From JAPXLN01 sp033809515 (GTDB lineage: Bacteria; Bacillota; Sulfobacillia; Fermentithermobacillales; Fermentithermobacillaceae): a stretch of DNA of 64,000 nt. Shown here one piece after another: positions 27,365-36,128 of the stretch. The notes under the pieces are model-generated. The model had not been told where the DNA came from. It worked only from the letters and a program-made list of their open reading frames with translations, and did no database searches. How positions within the stretch are numbered: the first letter of the stretch is position 1; each line of letters begins with the position of its first letter. Position numbers and translations under genes: made by a program. Where the stretch lies: contig JAPXLN010000007.1 of the NCBI GenBank assembly GCA_033809515.1, forward strand, positions 22,132-86,131, read 5' to 3'.

Positions 27365-27565
27365 TTACGCCATATCAGGCGATTCAGGGATGATCAACGC
27401 AGCCACAAAGTAGAGTATTACTCCCGGCACAAAGCCTGTTACTGCTGTAATCAAGGCGAAGCCAAGCCTTACCAGGGTCTCGTCCACAGAAAAAAACTCT
27501 GCCAGACCTCCACAAACACCTGAGATCATCCGTTTTGCCCTTGAGCGATACAGTTTCTTCTCCAT
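27365..27565 (-). CDS. PspC-domain membrane protein
   Basis: 66 residues forming a single PspC domain: KKLYRSRAKRMISGVCGGLA, FFSVDETLVRLGFAL, then a hydrophobic helix ending LYFVAALIIPE. PspC proteins are small membrane proteins tied to envelope stress in many bacteria. ATG at 27565 follows GGGGGAG by 6 nt. Upstream on the minus strand TTGACA (27693-27688) and TACAAT (27672-27667) could be its promoter, though the 15-nt spacer is short. Confidence 0.88.
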   Translation of the reverse strand: MEKKLYRSRAKRMISGVCGGLAEFFSVDETLVRLGFALITAVTGFVPGVILYFVAALIIPESPDMA

Positions 27566-27744
27566 CAAATTCTCCCCCTGCGCAGCCTCTTCATCTATGG
27601 TTCCACCGTCAAAACCATATTACGCATATTCCTTCTTCGTGTAACAGACTCCCTTACGGAAGTTTAATTGTATGACAATTTGGCATGTGTCAAAATCCTT
27701 ATTGCACAACAGCCCCCTTAATGATAAGTTGAACTACAGGTAGA

Positions 27745-27769
27745 CCGACTTGGGCCCGGCCCAAGGTCG
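27745..27769 (+). promoter_or_regulatory. GC-rich hairpin in the hpt leader
   Basis: CGAC-TTGGGC, a CCG loop and GCCCAA-G-GTCG fold into a 10-bp stem with one bulged G, 23 nt before the hpt ATG. No T tract follows, so it is not an ordinary terminator; control of translation or transcript stability is a guess. No guanine-riboswitch core is seen nearby. Confidence 0.35.
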
Positions 27770-27791
27770 TCGCCTGAAAAGAGGTGCCAAG

Positions 27792-28325
27792 ATGGACAGG
27801 TCAAGAGAGAAAATCAGCGTCTTAATAAGCCAGCAGGAGCTGCAAAAAAGAGTTAAGGAATTGGCCGATGAGATTTCTGCGGACTACGCCGGCCGTGACC
27901 TTCTGCTCATTGGAGTCCTGAAGGGGAGTTTTGTGTTTCTTGCCGATCTTATGCGTAACATGGATCATCACATCACCGTAGATTTCATGGGAACATCAAG
28001 CTACGGCGATTCAACTAAGTCGTCAGGCGAGGTCAGAATCACCAAAGACCTTGAAAAGAGCGTGGCCGGACGTCACGTTCTCCTGGTTGAAGACATAGTG
28101 GACTCGGGTCTTACGTTACGCTACCTTCTGGATACATTGCGCACAAGACAACCTGCGAGCCTCAAAGTGTGTGCGCTGCTGGATAAGCCGGCCCGGCGCT
28201 CTGTTCGAGTAAGCCTTGATTACTACGGGTTCATAATCCCCAATGCCTTTGTGGTAGGCTATGGTCTTGATTATGACGAGCGATTTCGGGGACTTCCATA
28301 CGTTGGGGTGCTGGAAGAGTTTTAG
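27792..28325 (+). CDS. hpt: hypoxanthine phosphoribosyltransferase
   Basis: Salvages hypoxanthine or guanine to IMP or GMP using PRPP. 177 residues: IGVLKGSFVFLADLMR (PRPP/PPi loop), FMGTSSYGDST (flexible loop), the PRPP motif VLLVEDIVDSGLTL and late FVVGYGLDYDERFRGLPY. ATG at 27792 follows GAGGTG by 5 nt; an opening to 27750 adds nothing conserved. First gene of the purine operon. Confidence 0.94.
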   Translation: MDRSREKISVLISQQELQKRVKELADEISADYAGRDLLLIGVLKGSFVFLADLMRNMDHHITVDFMGTSSYGDSTKSSGEVRITKDLEKSVAGRHVLLVEDIVDSGLTLRYLLDTLRTRQPASLKVCALLDKPARRSVRVSLDYYGFIIPNAFVVGYGLDYDERFRGLPYVGVLEEF

Positions 28326-28345
28326 CAGGAGCGGAGGTGGAGGCG

Positions 28346-28903
28346 GTGACAGATGGCATGGAGCTAGAAGCTCCCCTGAAAAAGGACTCAAGTCCCAGGA
28401 TCGGCGTGGTCCTCGGGAGCTTATCTGATCTTGACAAGGTCAAGGGTCTTTGGCAGGTTCTGGAGAGGTTTGCCGTTCCGTATGAAGTGACTGTAATCTC
28501 CGCCCACAGGACCCCTGATATTCTGAGGGAATACTGTGAGAGCGCGCCTTCTCGCGGAGTTCAGCTGATAGTTGGGTGCGCCGGCCTTTCTGCTGCTTTG
28601 CCGGGCGTAATAGCTTCATTGACTGATATTCCGGTTATCGGACTTCCGGTTGCATCGGGTCCTCTTAACGGGATTGATGCTCTTCTCTCTATAGCTCAGA
28701 TGCCTCCAGGCGTGCCGGTGGCAACCACCGGGATTAACGGAGCAGCAAACGCAGGGCTTTTGGCCATGCGCATTCTGGCCGTGTCAGACCCGGATCTGAG
28801 GAGGCAGTTAGCTTCATACAGAGAGCACATGGCCGGTGAGACCGTAAAACAGGCAGATTCGTTGCTCGAGCGCGGACTCCCAGGGTGGGAACGGGGAAGA
28901 TAG
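28346..28903 (+). CDS. purE: N5-carboxyaminoimidazole ribonucleotide mutase
   Basis: Class I PurE, converts N5-CAIR to CAIR. Conserved GVVLGSLSDLDKVKG (usually GSxSDW; Trp is Leu here), VISAHRTPD and a GCAGLSAALPGVIAS loop (usually GGAAHLPGM; substitutions at the His stretch are visible), then LPVASGPLNGIDALLSIAQMPPGVPVAT. These departures are somewhat unusual for PurE but the scaffold and operon context are clear. Several starts compete (GTG 28337, GTG 28346, ATG 28355); 28346 has GGAGGTGGAG before it. PurK is not in the window. Confidence 0.87.
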   Translation: MTDGMELEAPLKKDSSPRIGVVLGSLSDLDKVKGLWQVLERFAVPYEVTVISAHRTPDILREYCESAPSRGVQLIVGCAGLSAALPGVIASLTDIPVIGLPVASGPLNGIDALLSIAQMPPGVPVATTGINGAANAGLLAMRILAVSDPDLRRQLASYREHMAGETVKQADSLLERGLPGWERGR

Positions 28904-28930
28904 TTTCTGAGAACTCTTGGAGATGATGCT

Positions 28931-30373
28931 GTGAAAGGACAGGAGTTTGGAGAAAAGTGCGGCGTGTTTGCAGTGATTGGGCACAATCACGCTGCAGAGC
29001 TGTGCCACTATGGTCTTTACGCTCTCCAGCACCGGGGACAGGAGTCGTCGGGGATAGCGGTTGTAAGAGGCAACCGGATTCAGACATATAAGGGAATGGG
29101 TCTTGTGGCGGAAGTGTTTTCGCCTGAAAAGATCCATGAGTTGAAGGGCGAGATTGCACTGGGTCACGTCCGGTATTCAACTGCAGGCGAGAGTTCCATA
29201 GAAAACGCCCAGCCTTTGACCGTGAAGACCAGACACGGTTTTCTTTCGGTTGCCCATAACGGAAACCTTACCAATGCACGAGAGCTTCGCGCCCGGCTCG
29301 AGGAGCGCGGTTCCATATTTCAGACAACGCTCGATACGGAAGTAATCCCTCATCTTCTTGCAGGGTCTTCTGCAGACAGCGTTGATCAAGCTTTCGTTGA
29401 AACCCTTGACCAAGTACAAGGAGCATATTCACTTGCAGTGATGACGCCCGGCGGCGTCCTGGCGGCAAAGGATCCCTATGGGTTCAGGCCATTATGCCTT
29501 GGCAAGATGGAAGGGGCATGGATTGTATCTTCTGAGACATGCGGACTTGACTCGATAGGCGCAACCTTTGTTCGGGAGCTAGATCCAGGCGAAATCATCT
29601 GGATCCCCTGGCCAGGCGCTGAGGGGTCTGTAACGGGCAATGACGTATATGCAGCTGCCAGGGCCGGCTCAGCCTTAAGAGTCGTCAGGAAAGGCAGCTA
29701 TGACAGGCAGGCACTGTGTGTTTTCGAGTTTATCTATTTCGCCAGGCCCGACTCAGATATTTACGGGCTCAACGTACATGCTGTCAGAAAAGCTCTAGGA
29801 AGAAAATTGGCCAGGAAAGCTCCATGCGATGCAGATCTCGTGACAGGGGTGCCAGATTCTTCCCTCTCTGCAGCCAGCGGCTTTGCAGAGGAGTCGGGCA
29901 TTCCCTATGAAATGGGCCTGGTCAAGAACCGGTATATAGGTCGCACTTTCATTTCGCCGGATCAGTCAACCCGTGAGTTCGGTGTAAAGGTCAAGCTGAA
30001 CCCTTTGCGAAGCCTTGTAGAGGGCAAGCGCGTAGTGCTGGTGGACGATTCCATAGTTCGCGGTACCACCTCTAGGTACATGGTAGGTCTTATGCGATCC
30101 GCAGGAGCCCGGGAGGTTCACGTAAGGATATCGTCGCCTCCTTACAGATTTCCGTGCTACTACGGCATAGACGCGTCCAAGGGACGGGAATTAGCTGCTT
30201 CAGCCATGAGTACAGAGGAGATCCGGCGCGCCATAGACGCTGACAGTCTCGTCTACCTGGATATACAGGATGTCAAAGACGTGCTTGGAACGAAGGTAAG
30301 TGGCCTGTGCTTTTCCTGCTTCAGCGGCACATACCCCGTTGACGCAGGTTCCTGCGGCATTCCGGAAGAATAG
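28931..30373 (+). CDS. purF: amidophosphoribosyltransferase
   Basis: First committed enzyme of purine synthesis. A short propeptide precedes the catalytic cysteine (Cys10 in GEKCGVFAVIG), as in Bacillus-type PurF. Glutaminase domain with LGHVRYSTAG; PRTase domain with VVLVDDSIVRGTTS. Cysteines in LCVFEFIYFARPDS, FPCYYG and SGLCFSCFSGTYP match the iron-sulfur type. 480 residues; GTG start with GGAG 8 nt upstream. Confidence 0.95.
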   Translation: MKGQEFGEKCGVFAVIGHNHAAELCHYGLYALQHRGQESSGIAVVRGNRIQTYKGMGLVAEVFSPEKIHELKGEIALGHVRYSTAGESSIENAQPLTVKTRHGFLSVAHNGNLTNARELRARLEERGSIFQTTLDTEVIPHLLAGSSADSVDQAFVETLDQVQGAYSLAVMTPGGVLAAKDPYGFRPLCLGKMEGAWIVSSETCGLDSIGATFVRELDPGEIIWIPWPGAEGSVTGNDVYAAARAGSALRVVRKGSYDRQALCVFEFIYFARPDSDIYGLNVHAVRKALGRKLARKAPCDADLVTGVPDSSLSAASGFAEESGIPYEMGLVKNRYIGRTFISPDQSTREFGVKVKLNPLRSLVEGKRVVLVDDSIVRGTTSRYMVGLMRSAGAREVHVRISSPPYRFPCYYGIDASKGRELAASAMSTEEIRRAIDADSLVYLDIQDVKDVLGTKVSGLCFSCFSGTYPVDAGSCGIPEE

Positions 30374-30402
30374 CTGGTGTTTTGAGGGAGGGCAGGCGAA
30401 TT

Positions 30403-31407
30403 TTGAGCGAGTACAAGAAGGCAGGCGTAGACATTGACGGTGCCCTTGATTCTGTTGAGAAGGTAAAGCGCATTGCAGCTTCAACCTATGGGCCCGGAGT
30501 GCTTTCCGGGGTCGGGGGTTTTTCCGGCCTTTTTCATCCCGGGGTCTTTTCTTTTGAAGATATGGTTCTTGCAGCCGGAGCCGACGGCGTAGGCACCAAG
30601 GTCAAAATATCTCAGGCCATGGGCAAGCACGACACAGTGGGCATAGACCTGGTGGCCATGAACGTTGACGACGTAGTTACTTCGGGGGCAAGGCCTCTGT
30701 TTTTCCTGGATTACATTGCAGTAGGCAAGTTAGACAAAGGCGTAATAGAAGACCTTGTCAGCGGGGTGGCGGAAGGCTGTAAAATGGCAGGATGCGCCCT
30801 CTTAGGGGGCGAAACTGCCCAGATGTCGGATATCTACGCCGAAGGGGAATACGATTTGGCCGGCTTCTGCGTGGGGGCGGTGGAAAAGACCGGGATAATC
30901 GACGGAAGCAGGATAAACGCCGGGGACATCCTGGTCGGATTAGCTTCGTCAGGGCTTCACTCTAACGGATATTCCCTGGCGAGAAAGGTTCTGCTTGCAG
31001 ACGCAGGCTTTGGCCTGGACCAATACATGCCGGACCTTGGCAGGACCCTTGGGGAAGAGCTCCTTGAGCCTACACGGATATATGCTAAGAGTATGGTTGA
31101 GCTCATTGATCTAGTCGACGTGAAGGGCATAGCTCATGTAACCGGCGGGGGTCTCCTTGGGAACCTCTCCCGTATCCTTCCCCGGGGGCTGAAGGCTGTC
31201 TTGTCTTTGGACTGGCCTGTTCCCCCTGTGTTTGAGATTATCCGCAAGGCCGGGCGCATTTCTCGTCAGGAGATGCTCCGGGTGTTTAACATGGGCATAG
31301 GGATGGCCTTTGTCTTGGACCCGGATTTGGTGGGCCGCGCCATTGAGGTTCTGATGAACATGGGGATTGACCCCTACATAGCAGGCGAGGTTGTAAGAGA
31401 TGACTGA
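30403..31407 (+). CDS. purM: phosphoribosylformylglycinamidine cyclo-ligase
   Basis: AIR synthetase. YKKAGVDIDGALDSVEKVK is the typical N-terminus, followed by GADGVGTKVKIS, GIDLVAMNVDDVV, LGGETAQMSDIY and HVTGGGLLGNLSR. TTG 30403 is preferred over TTG 30382 since GGGAGGG lies 10 nt upstream of it and the family start falls there. 334 residues. Overlaps purN by 8 nt. Confidence 0.94.
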   Translation: MSEYKKAGVDIDGALDSVEKVKRIAASTYGPGVLSGVGGFSGLFHPGVFSFEDMVLAAGADGVGTKVKISQAMGKHDTVGIDLVAMNVDDVVTSGARPLFFLDYIAVGKLDKGVIEDLVSGVAEGCKMAGCALLGGETAQMSDIYAEGEYDLAGFCVGAVEKTGIIDGSRINAGDILVGLASSGLHSNGYSLARKVLLADAGFGLDQYMPDLGRTLGEELLEPTRIYAKSMVELIDLVDVKGIAHVTGGGLLGNLSRILPRGLKAVLSLDWPVPPVFEIIRKAGRISRQEMLRVFNMGIGMAFVLDPDLVGRAIEVLMNMGIDPYIAGEVVRDD

Positions 31408-32044
31408 GGGAAAATTGCCTCTAGGGGTATTGGTATCGGGCAGGGGGACCAATCTTCAGGCCATACTGGATGGATGCCTGACCGGGGTCATTCCTGCTGA
31501 CGTCAAGGTTGTCATCTCTAACAGAAGGAACGCTCTTGCATTGAAGCGCGCAACGTCTCGAGGGGTTCCAGTGGCCTACATAGGGCACAGGGAGTTCGGT
31601 CCGGGGCCTGAGGGGCGGGCCCGCTATGAAGAACGCCTGATTGAGGTCTTAAAGGGATATGGGGTCAACCTGGTGGTTCTGGCAGGGTATGATCGTCTTG
31701 TGGGACCCGGAATTCTGCAGGCGTTTCCTGGCCGGGTCATTAACATACATCCGGCGCTTCTTCCTTCTTTTCCCGGCCTTGAGGCCCAGAAGCAAGCGCT
31801 GGAGCACGGGGTCAAAGTTGCCGGGGCGACTGTGTTCTTTGTGGACCCAACCGTAGACGGCGGCCCGATTATCATCCAGGAAGCGGTGGCCGTTGAGGAA
31901 GACGACACTGTAGAGACTTTGTCAAACAGGATACTTGAGGCAGAGCACCGCATCCTTCCTGAAGCTATTGGGTTGATAGCCCAGGGGCGCACCCGGATAG
32001 AAGGGCGCAGAGTCCGGATACTCGAAAAGAGGTCATCTACATGA
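31400..32044 (+). CDS. purN: phosphoribosylglycinamide formyltransferase
   Basis: Formyl-THF-dependent GAR transformylase. LGVLVSGRGTNLQAILDGC, VVLAGYDRLVGPGIL (usually LAGFMRIL), the active-site NIHPALLPSFPG and GATVFFVDPTVDGGPII are all present. 214 residues. Overlaps both purM (8 nt) and purH (4 nt). Confidence 0.93.
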   Translation: MTEGKLPLGVLVSGRGTNLQAILDGCLTGVIPADVKVVISNRRNALALKRATSRGVPVAYIGHREFGPGPEGRARYEERLIEVLKGYGVNLVVLAGYDRLVGPGILQAFPGRVINIHPALLPSFPGLEAQKQALEHGVKVAGATVFFVDPTVDGGPIIIQEAVAVEEDDTVETLSNRILEAEHRILPEAIGLIAQGRTRIEGRRVRILEKRSST

Positions 32045-33582
32045 AGAAAAGAGCTTTGGTCAGCGTATCTGACAAGACCAACCTTTCGGAATTTGCCCGG
32101 GAGCTGGCGAAGGTGGGCTGGGAGCTGGTTTCCACAGGGGGTACGGCCCGGTTCTTGAGAGAAAGCGGGGTAGACGTGGTTGATGTCAGCAGGGTTACCG
32201 GATTTCCGGAGATCCTGAGTGGACGAGTCAAGACCCTGCATCCGTCTGTTCACGGGGGCATCCTGGCCCGGCGGGATGATCCCGGGCATATGGAGGAGCT
32301 TTCCTCTTGCGGCATCAACCCTTTCGACATGGTAGTATGCAATCTCTACCCTTTTGTGGAGGCGGCGTTGAACCCTGAAGCTGGCTTGGATGAGATCATA
32401 GAGCAGATAGACATTGGCGGGCCTACCCTTCTTCGGGCGGCTGCCAAGAACTTCGCCTGGGTAGTGCCTGTTTCCAATCCAAGGAGGTACCCTGCTGTCA
32501 TTGAGCAGCTGAAAACTACAGGGGATGTAGACCGGGTTACCCGGCGTGACCTTGCAGTTGAGACCTTCTACCACACTGCTTCTTATGACGCGGCCATCGC
32601 TTCTTACCTTGGTACGTCTTTCAAGGGATGGCCCCTGGACTTTCCCCAGGAGCTCACTTTTGGATATCTCAAGGTTCTCAATTTGAGGTACGGCGAGAAC
32701 CCTCACCAGAAGGCAGCGTTTTACGAGCCGGTCATTGACCGGGACGTTACTTCCCTGAGAAACGCCCAGATTCAGGGAAAGGATCTTTCCTATAACAACA
32801 TTAACGATGCTCAAGGCGCCTTTAAAGCAGTATGGGATTTGCCCCAACCGGCCTGTGTTATTGTAAAACACGCAGCTCCCTGTGGCAGCGCCCTGGGTGC
32901 GTCGGCCCGGGAAGCTTTTGAGAAAGCATTTCAGGGTGACCCGGTTTCTGCCTTCGGAGGCGTTGTGGCGTTCAATTGCCCGGTTGATCGGGAATGCGCC
33001 GTAGCTATGAAGAAGGTATTCCTTGAGGTCGTGCTAGCTCCCTCATATGCACAAGAGGCTCTTGATGTTCTCAAAGCTAAGAAGGATCTGAGAGTGCTCA
33101 AGGTTTCGCCTTGCAGGACCCGCGAACCCTATACCGTCAAACCTGCCCTGGGCGGTCTCTTGGTCCAGGAAGAAGATGCGCTCTTGCCTGAACAAGAGAA
33201 TTGGCAGGTGGTCTCTGAAAGGGCGCCGTCGGAACAGGAAATGGAAGACCTTAAGTTTGCCATGGCTGTCTGCAAGCATGTTAGGTCTAACGCGGTAGTT
33301 ATGGCAAAAGACGGCGCGACAGTTGGCATAGGCGGTGGACAGCCTAATAGGGTAGACTGTGTCAGAGTAGCGGCGGCCAGGGGAAAAGAGAAAACGGCAG
33401 GTTCCTGTATGGCCTCTGACGCATTTTTCCCGTTTCCCGACGCTGTAGAGGAAGCTGCCAGGGCCGGCATAACCGCTATTGCCCATCCAGGCGGTTCCAT
33501 AAGGGACAAGGAATCCCTGGAAGCAGCTAACGCTCACGGCATGGCAATGATAATTACAGGAAGCAGGCACTTCTTGCACTAG
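32041..33582 (+). CDS. purH: bifunctional AICAR transformylase/IMP cyclohydrolase
   Basis: Last two steps to IMP. N-terminal cyclohydrolase domain (ALVSVSDKTNLSEFAREL, STGGTARFL, GRVKTLHPSVHGGIL) and C-terminal transformylase domain (LRYGENPHQKAAFY, KHAAPCGSALG, SDAFFPFPD, end HPGGSIRD). 513 residues, full length. ATG start overlaps purN. Confidence 0.95.
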   Translation: MKKRALVSVSDKTNLSEFARELAKVGWELVSTGGTARFLRESGVDVVDVSRVTGFPEILSGRVKTLHPSVHGGILARRDDPGHMEELSSCGINPFDMVVCNLYPFVEAALNPEAGLDEIIEQIDIGGPTLLRAAAKNFAWVVPVSNPRRYPAVIEQLKTTGDVDRVTRRDLAVETFYHTASYDAAIASYLGTSFKGWPLDFPQELTFGYLKVLNLRYGENPHQKAAFYEPVIDRDVTSLRNAQIQGKDLSYNNINDAQGAFKAVWDLPQPACVIVKHAAPCGSALGASAREAFEKAFQGDPVSAFGGVVAFNCPVDRECAVAMKKVFLEVVLAPSYAQEALDVLKAKKDLRVLKVSPCRTREPYTVKPALGGLLVQEEDALLPEQENWQVVSERAPSEQEMEDLKFAMAVCKHVRSNAVVMAKDGATVGIGGGQPNRVDCVRVAAARGKEKTAGSCMASDAFFPFPDAVEEAARAGITAIAHPGGSIRDKESLEAANAHGMAMIITGSRHFLH

Positions 33583-33594
33583 AGGGGTGTAATC

Positions 33595-34911
33595 TTGAGG
33601 ATTCTGGTGATAGGGTCGGGTGGAAGAGAGCATGCCCTGGCATGGGCGCTAAGCAGAAGCCCTTCCGCAGAAGAGGTTTTCGTAGCTCCGGGAAACCCGG
33701 GGACCCGTGCAATATCATCCAATGTGCCTTTGGATTGGTCTGAGGCTGAAGGCGTGGTGCAGTTTTGTCTTAAGGAACGAGTGGATCTGGTAGCAGTGGG
33801 GCCTGAAAACCCTTTGGCTCAGGGAATAGGCGATGTATTGCGTAGGCACGGTATTGCAACCTTCGGCCCCGGGAAACATGGGGCAATGCTTGAGTCCAGT
33901 AAGAGCTATGCAAAGCGTTTTATGAAGAAGCATGGTATTCCCCATCCCCGGTTTGAGGTGTTTGACCACGCTGACAGCGCTTTGGAGTTTGTTCGGGAAA
34001 GCCGGGGACCTTGGGTTATCAAAGCAGATGGGCTGGCAATGGGAAAAGGTGTTAGCATCCTTGAGGACCGCGACCAGGCCCTTAAAATGATTCCTTGCAT
34101 TATGGACGGTCAGGTTTACGGTGAGGCCGGAAAGAAGATCGTAATCGAGGAGTATCTTGAGGGCCGGGAAGTGAGCGCAATGGCTCTCACTGACGGCAAG
34201 ACCCTCTTAATGCTTCCTCTGGCAGTTGACCACAAAAGGGTTGGCGATGGCGACTCCGGTCCCATGACCGGGGGGATGGGTGCTTTCTCTCCTGTGCCTT
34301 TTGTCAGTCCGGAGACGGAGCAGAGAATAGCTCGGGATATTCTTGAAGCTACGTTGAAAGGCTTGATACGGGAGGAGATTGACTTCAGGGGCCTGATCTA
34401 TGCAGGGCTTATGCTTACTGACGATGGTCCCAAAGTGTTGGAGTACAATGTCAGGTTCGGCGATCCGGAGACTCAGTGTGTTCTTCCTCGTCTGAAAGGA
34501 GATCTGGCCAGCGTTCTCATGGATTGTGCCAGAGGGGACCTGGGGATTCGCCGTGAATCACCTATGGAGATCAGCTCCGGGGCATGCGTTACGGTTGTGC
34601 TAGCTTCCGGTGGCTATCCGGGCGAGTACAAAAAGGGCCTGGAGATCCGGGGTCTCGACCGGGGTCTTGATAGGTCTGACCATGCATTTGAGAAAGATGA
34701 CGTATGTGTGTTTCACGCAGGCACCACAGAGGGTATGGCATCTGATGGTTCTGAGGGAGATCATCCTCTTTCCACAAACGGGGGCAGAGTTCTTGCTGTC
34801 AGCGCCGTGGCAGACACTCTCGGCCAAGCCCGGGAAAAGGCGTACAGAGCCGCAAGAGGCATTACCTTCGAGGGCGTTTACTACCGCACTGACATAGCAG
34901 CCGGGGTGTGA
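33595..34911 (+). CDS. purD: phosphoribosylamine-glycine ligase
   Basis: GAR synthetase, ATP-grasp enzyme. ILVIGSGGREHALAWAL N-terminus, ATP-grasp core with PWVIKADGLAMGKGV, VIEEYLEGREVS, GPMTGGMGAFSP and the end RVLAVSAVADTLGQAREKAY. 438 residues, within family range. TTG start. Last purine gene of the run; purB, purC, purS, purQ, purL and purK are not in the window. Confidence 0.95.
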   Translation: MRILVIGSGGREHALAWALSRSPSAEEVFVAPGNPGTRAISSNVPLDWSEAEGVVQFCLKERVDLVAVGPENPLAQGIGDVLRRHGIATFGPGKHGAMLESSKSYAKRFMKKHGIPHPRFEVFDHADSALEFVRESRGPWVIKADGLAMGKGVSILEDRDQALKMIPCIMDGQVYGEAGKKIVIEEYLEGREVSAMALTDGKTLLMLPLAVDHKRVGDGDSGPMTGGMGAFSPVPFVSPETEQRIARDILEATLKGLIREEIDFRGLIYAGLMLTDDGPKVLEYNVRFGDPETQCVLPRLKGDLASVLMDCARGDLGIRRESPMEISSGACVTVVLASGGYPGEYKKGLEIRGLDRGLDRSDHAFEKDDVCVFHAGTTEGMASDGSEGDHPLSTNGGRVLAVSAVADTLGQAREKAYRAARGITFEGVYYRTDIAAGV

Positions 34912-34917
34912 ACGAAC

Positions 34918-35442
34918 ATGGAGTTCCGTGAAAGTGGACCGAAGCGGCAGGTAGATGCTTCAAGACTGTTGCCGAGGATAGCTCTTGTGGCCGCAGTCTA
35001 TGTTCTTTTGACCGTGTTGCCCCCGTTCAACGCTCTTAGCTATGGTCCCCTGCAAGTACGGGTGGCAGAAGCCCTGTCGGTGCTCCCCTTTGTTTTTCCT
35101 TGGGCCGTCTGGGCCCTCTACTTAGGCTGTATCCTGGCGAACCTGGGGAGCCCCTTTTTTGTGTGGGACGTCACTTTGGGAGCCCTTGGTACGCTGGCTG
35201 CCGCTTTGCTGACCCGTAAGGTCAAGGCCAAGGCCCTGGCACCTTTGCCTCCAGTGATAGTCAACGCCCTGGTTGTTCCTACCTATATGGCGCCTCTTAG
35301 CGGTCTTCCTTACTGGTCAGCTGCGCTGTATGTGGCAGCGGGTGAGGTTGTTGCTTGTTACGGGTTGGGTTACCCTCTTCTGGTATGGCTTCTGAGGAAC
35401 GAAGGCATCAGAAGCCTTTTGCAGGGCTCACCGAACGATTGA
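34918..35442 (+). CDS. queT: QueT-family membrane protein (ECF substrate-binding component)
   Basis: 174 residues with about five membrane segments. The family signature LQVRVAEALSVLPF (QueT, queuosine-precursor uptake S component of energy-coupling-factor transporters) is seen near residues 45-58, then GCILANLGSPFFVWDVTLG. The energising ECF module is not in the window. It starts 7 nt after purD and probably shares its transcript, although queuosine and purine synthesis are joined only through GTP as precursor. The usual preQ1 riboswitch is not expected within the operon and none is seen. Confidence 0.8.
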   Translation: MEFRESGPKRQVDASRLLPRIALVAAVYVLLTVLPPFNALSYGPLQVRVAEALSVLPFVFPWAVWALYLGCILANLGSPFFVWDVTLGALGTLAAALLTRKVKAKALAPLPPVIVNALVVPTYMAPLSGLPYWSAALYVAAGEVVACYGLGYPLLVWLLRNEGIRSLLQGSPND

Positions 35443-35808
35443 GTCTACGCCGTTTCCGGCTCCCTCTATGGTGATTGTCATACGGTTAGGGATGCAGACA
35501 ATGGTCTGGCCGGGTTTGGAGATCCAGCCTGTTCTTATGCATATGCGCTCCGGGCAGAAACCGGGCTCTTGAGGCGAAATCCTCACCTTTCCGGCCCCGT
35601 ACTCAATGATGGCATGCCCGCCTGGAAGCCCTACTGTCCTGGCCGATATGTATGGTTCGTCTAGGGCTAACCGGGCCGATTCAGTCCCGTCTACTTTTAC
35701 TACGGCTACGGTATTGCCTGTTGACAGTGGCATGTTCAGGAAGGTTGCCCACATACAGACGGCAAGGGTCAAACAGGCGATTATGATGGTAATGTCGCCT
35801 CTTTTCGT
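35428..35808 (-). CDS. NusG domain II-containing membrane-anchored protein; unusual start
   Basis: A membrane segment (DITIIIACLTLAVCMWATF) followed by a NusG_II domain: VVKVDGTESARLALD, VRISPQEPGFCPERICIRTG, then WISKPGQTIVCIPNRMTI, as in the small extracytoplasmic proteins common in Firmicutes. The first ATG/GTG/TTG in frame (TTG 35772) would cut the conserved N-terminus. The family start (usually Met-Lys-x-Gly-Asp) lies at an ACG codon, 35808-35806, exactly 7 nt after a perfect GGAGG at 35820-35816. Either ACG is used as start or it is a mutated or misread ATG; ATT at 35814 is too close to the ribosome site. Overlaps the convergent queT end by 15 nt. Confidence 0.75.
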   Translation of the reverse strand, partial: TKRGDITIIIACLTLAVCMWATFLNMPLSTGNTVAVVKVDGTESARLALDEPYISARTVGLPGGHAIIEYGAGKVRISPQEPGFCPERICIRTGWISKPGQTIVCIPNRMTITIEGAGNGVDSIVR

Positions 35809-35899
35809 AGCAATCCCTCCTTCAGATATTATATCAGGGTCGGCTATGTCGGACCTCCTCGAAAACTCGTCAAATGTGTGAGTTTGTGTCGGATTTTGG

Positions 35900-35928
35900 T
35901 TGACAAAAGTGTCTGTTATATATAAAAT
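35900..35928 (+). promoter_or_regulatory. near-consensus sigma-A promoter of the four-gene membrane unit
   Basis: TTGACA (35900-35905), exactly 17 nt, then TAAAAT (35923-35928), in an AT-rich stretch that stands out from its surroundings. This is the best promoter match I see in the window. Transcription would start near 35935, leaving about 190 nt of leader before the first gene at 36129. Confidence 0.75.
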
Positions 35929-35934
35929 ATATTT

Positions 35935-36128
35935 TTACCTCAAAACAGCCTCAGAAAGAAGGAATTCTTCAGAAGACAGAGAATATACATCCACCGAAGG
36001 CACGGACCTTACAACCGGCAACAGAACTTGATCCCTATTTCTATCGCACATCTAATGCACTAATCCATCTCTTTAGCAATGCGGCTGGGGTACCGGCCTA
36101 TCTCCTGCAAGGAAGGGGGTGAAGAAGC
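35935..36128 (+). other. untranslated leader of the membrane-protein unit
   Basis: About 190 nt between the predicted transcription start and the first ATG, without a reading frame I trust. It is AT-richer than the genes, contains short inverted pieces (GAAGGAATTCTTC at 35957-35969 is a perfect palindrome arm pair) and ends in AAGGAAGGGGGTGAAG. No riboswitch class is recognised. Confidence 0.4.
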
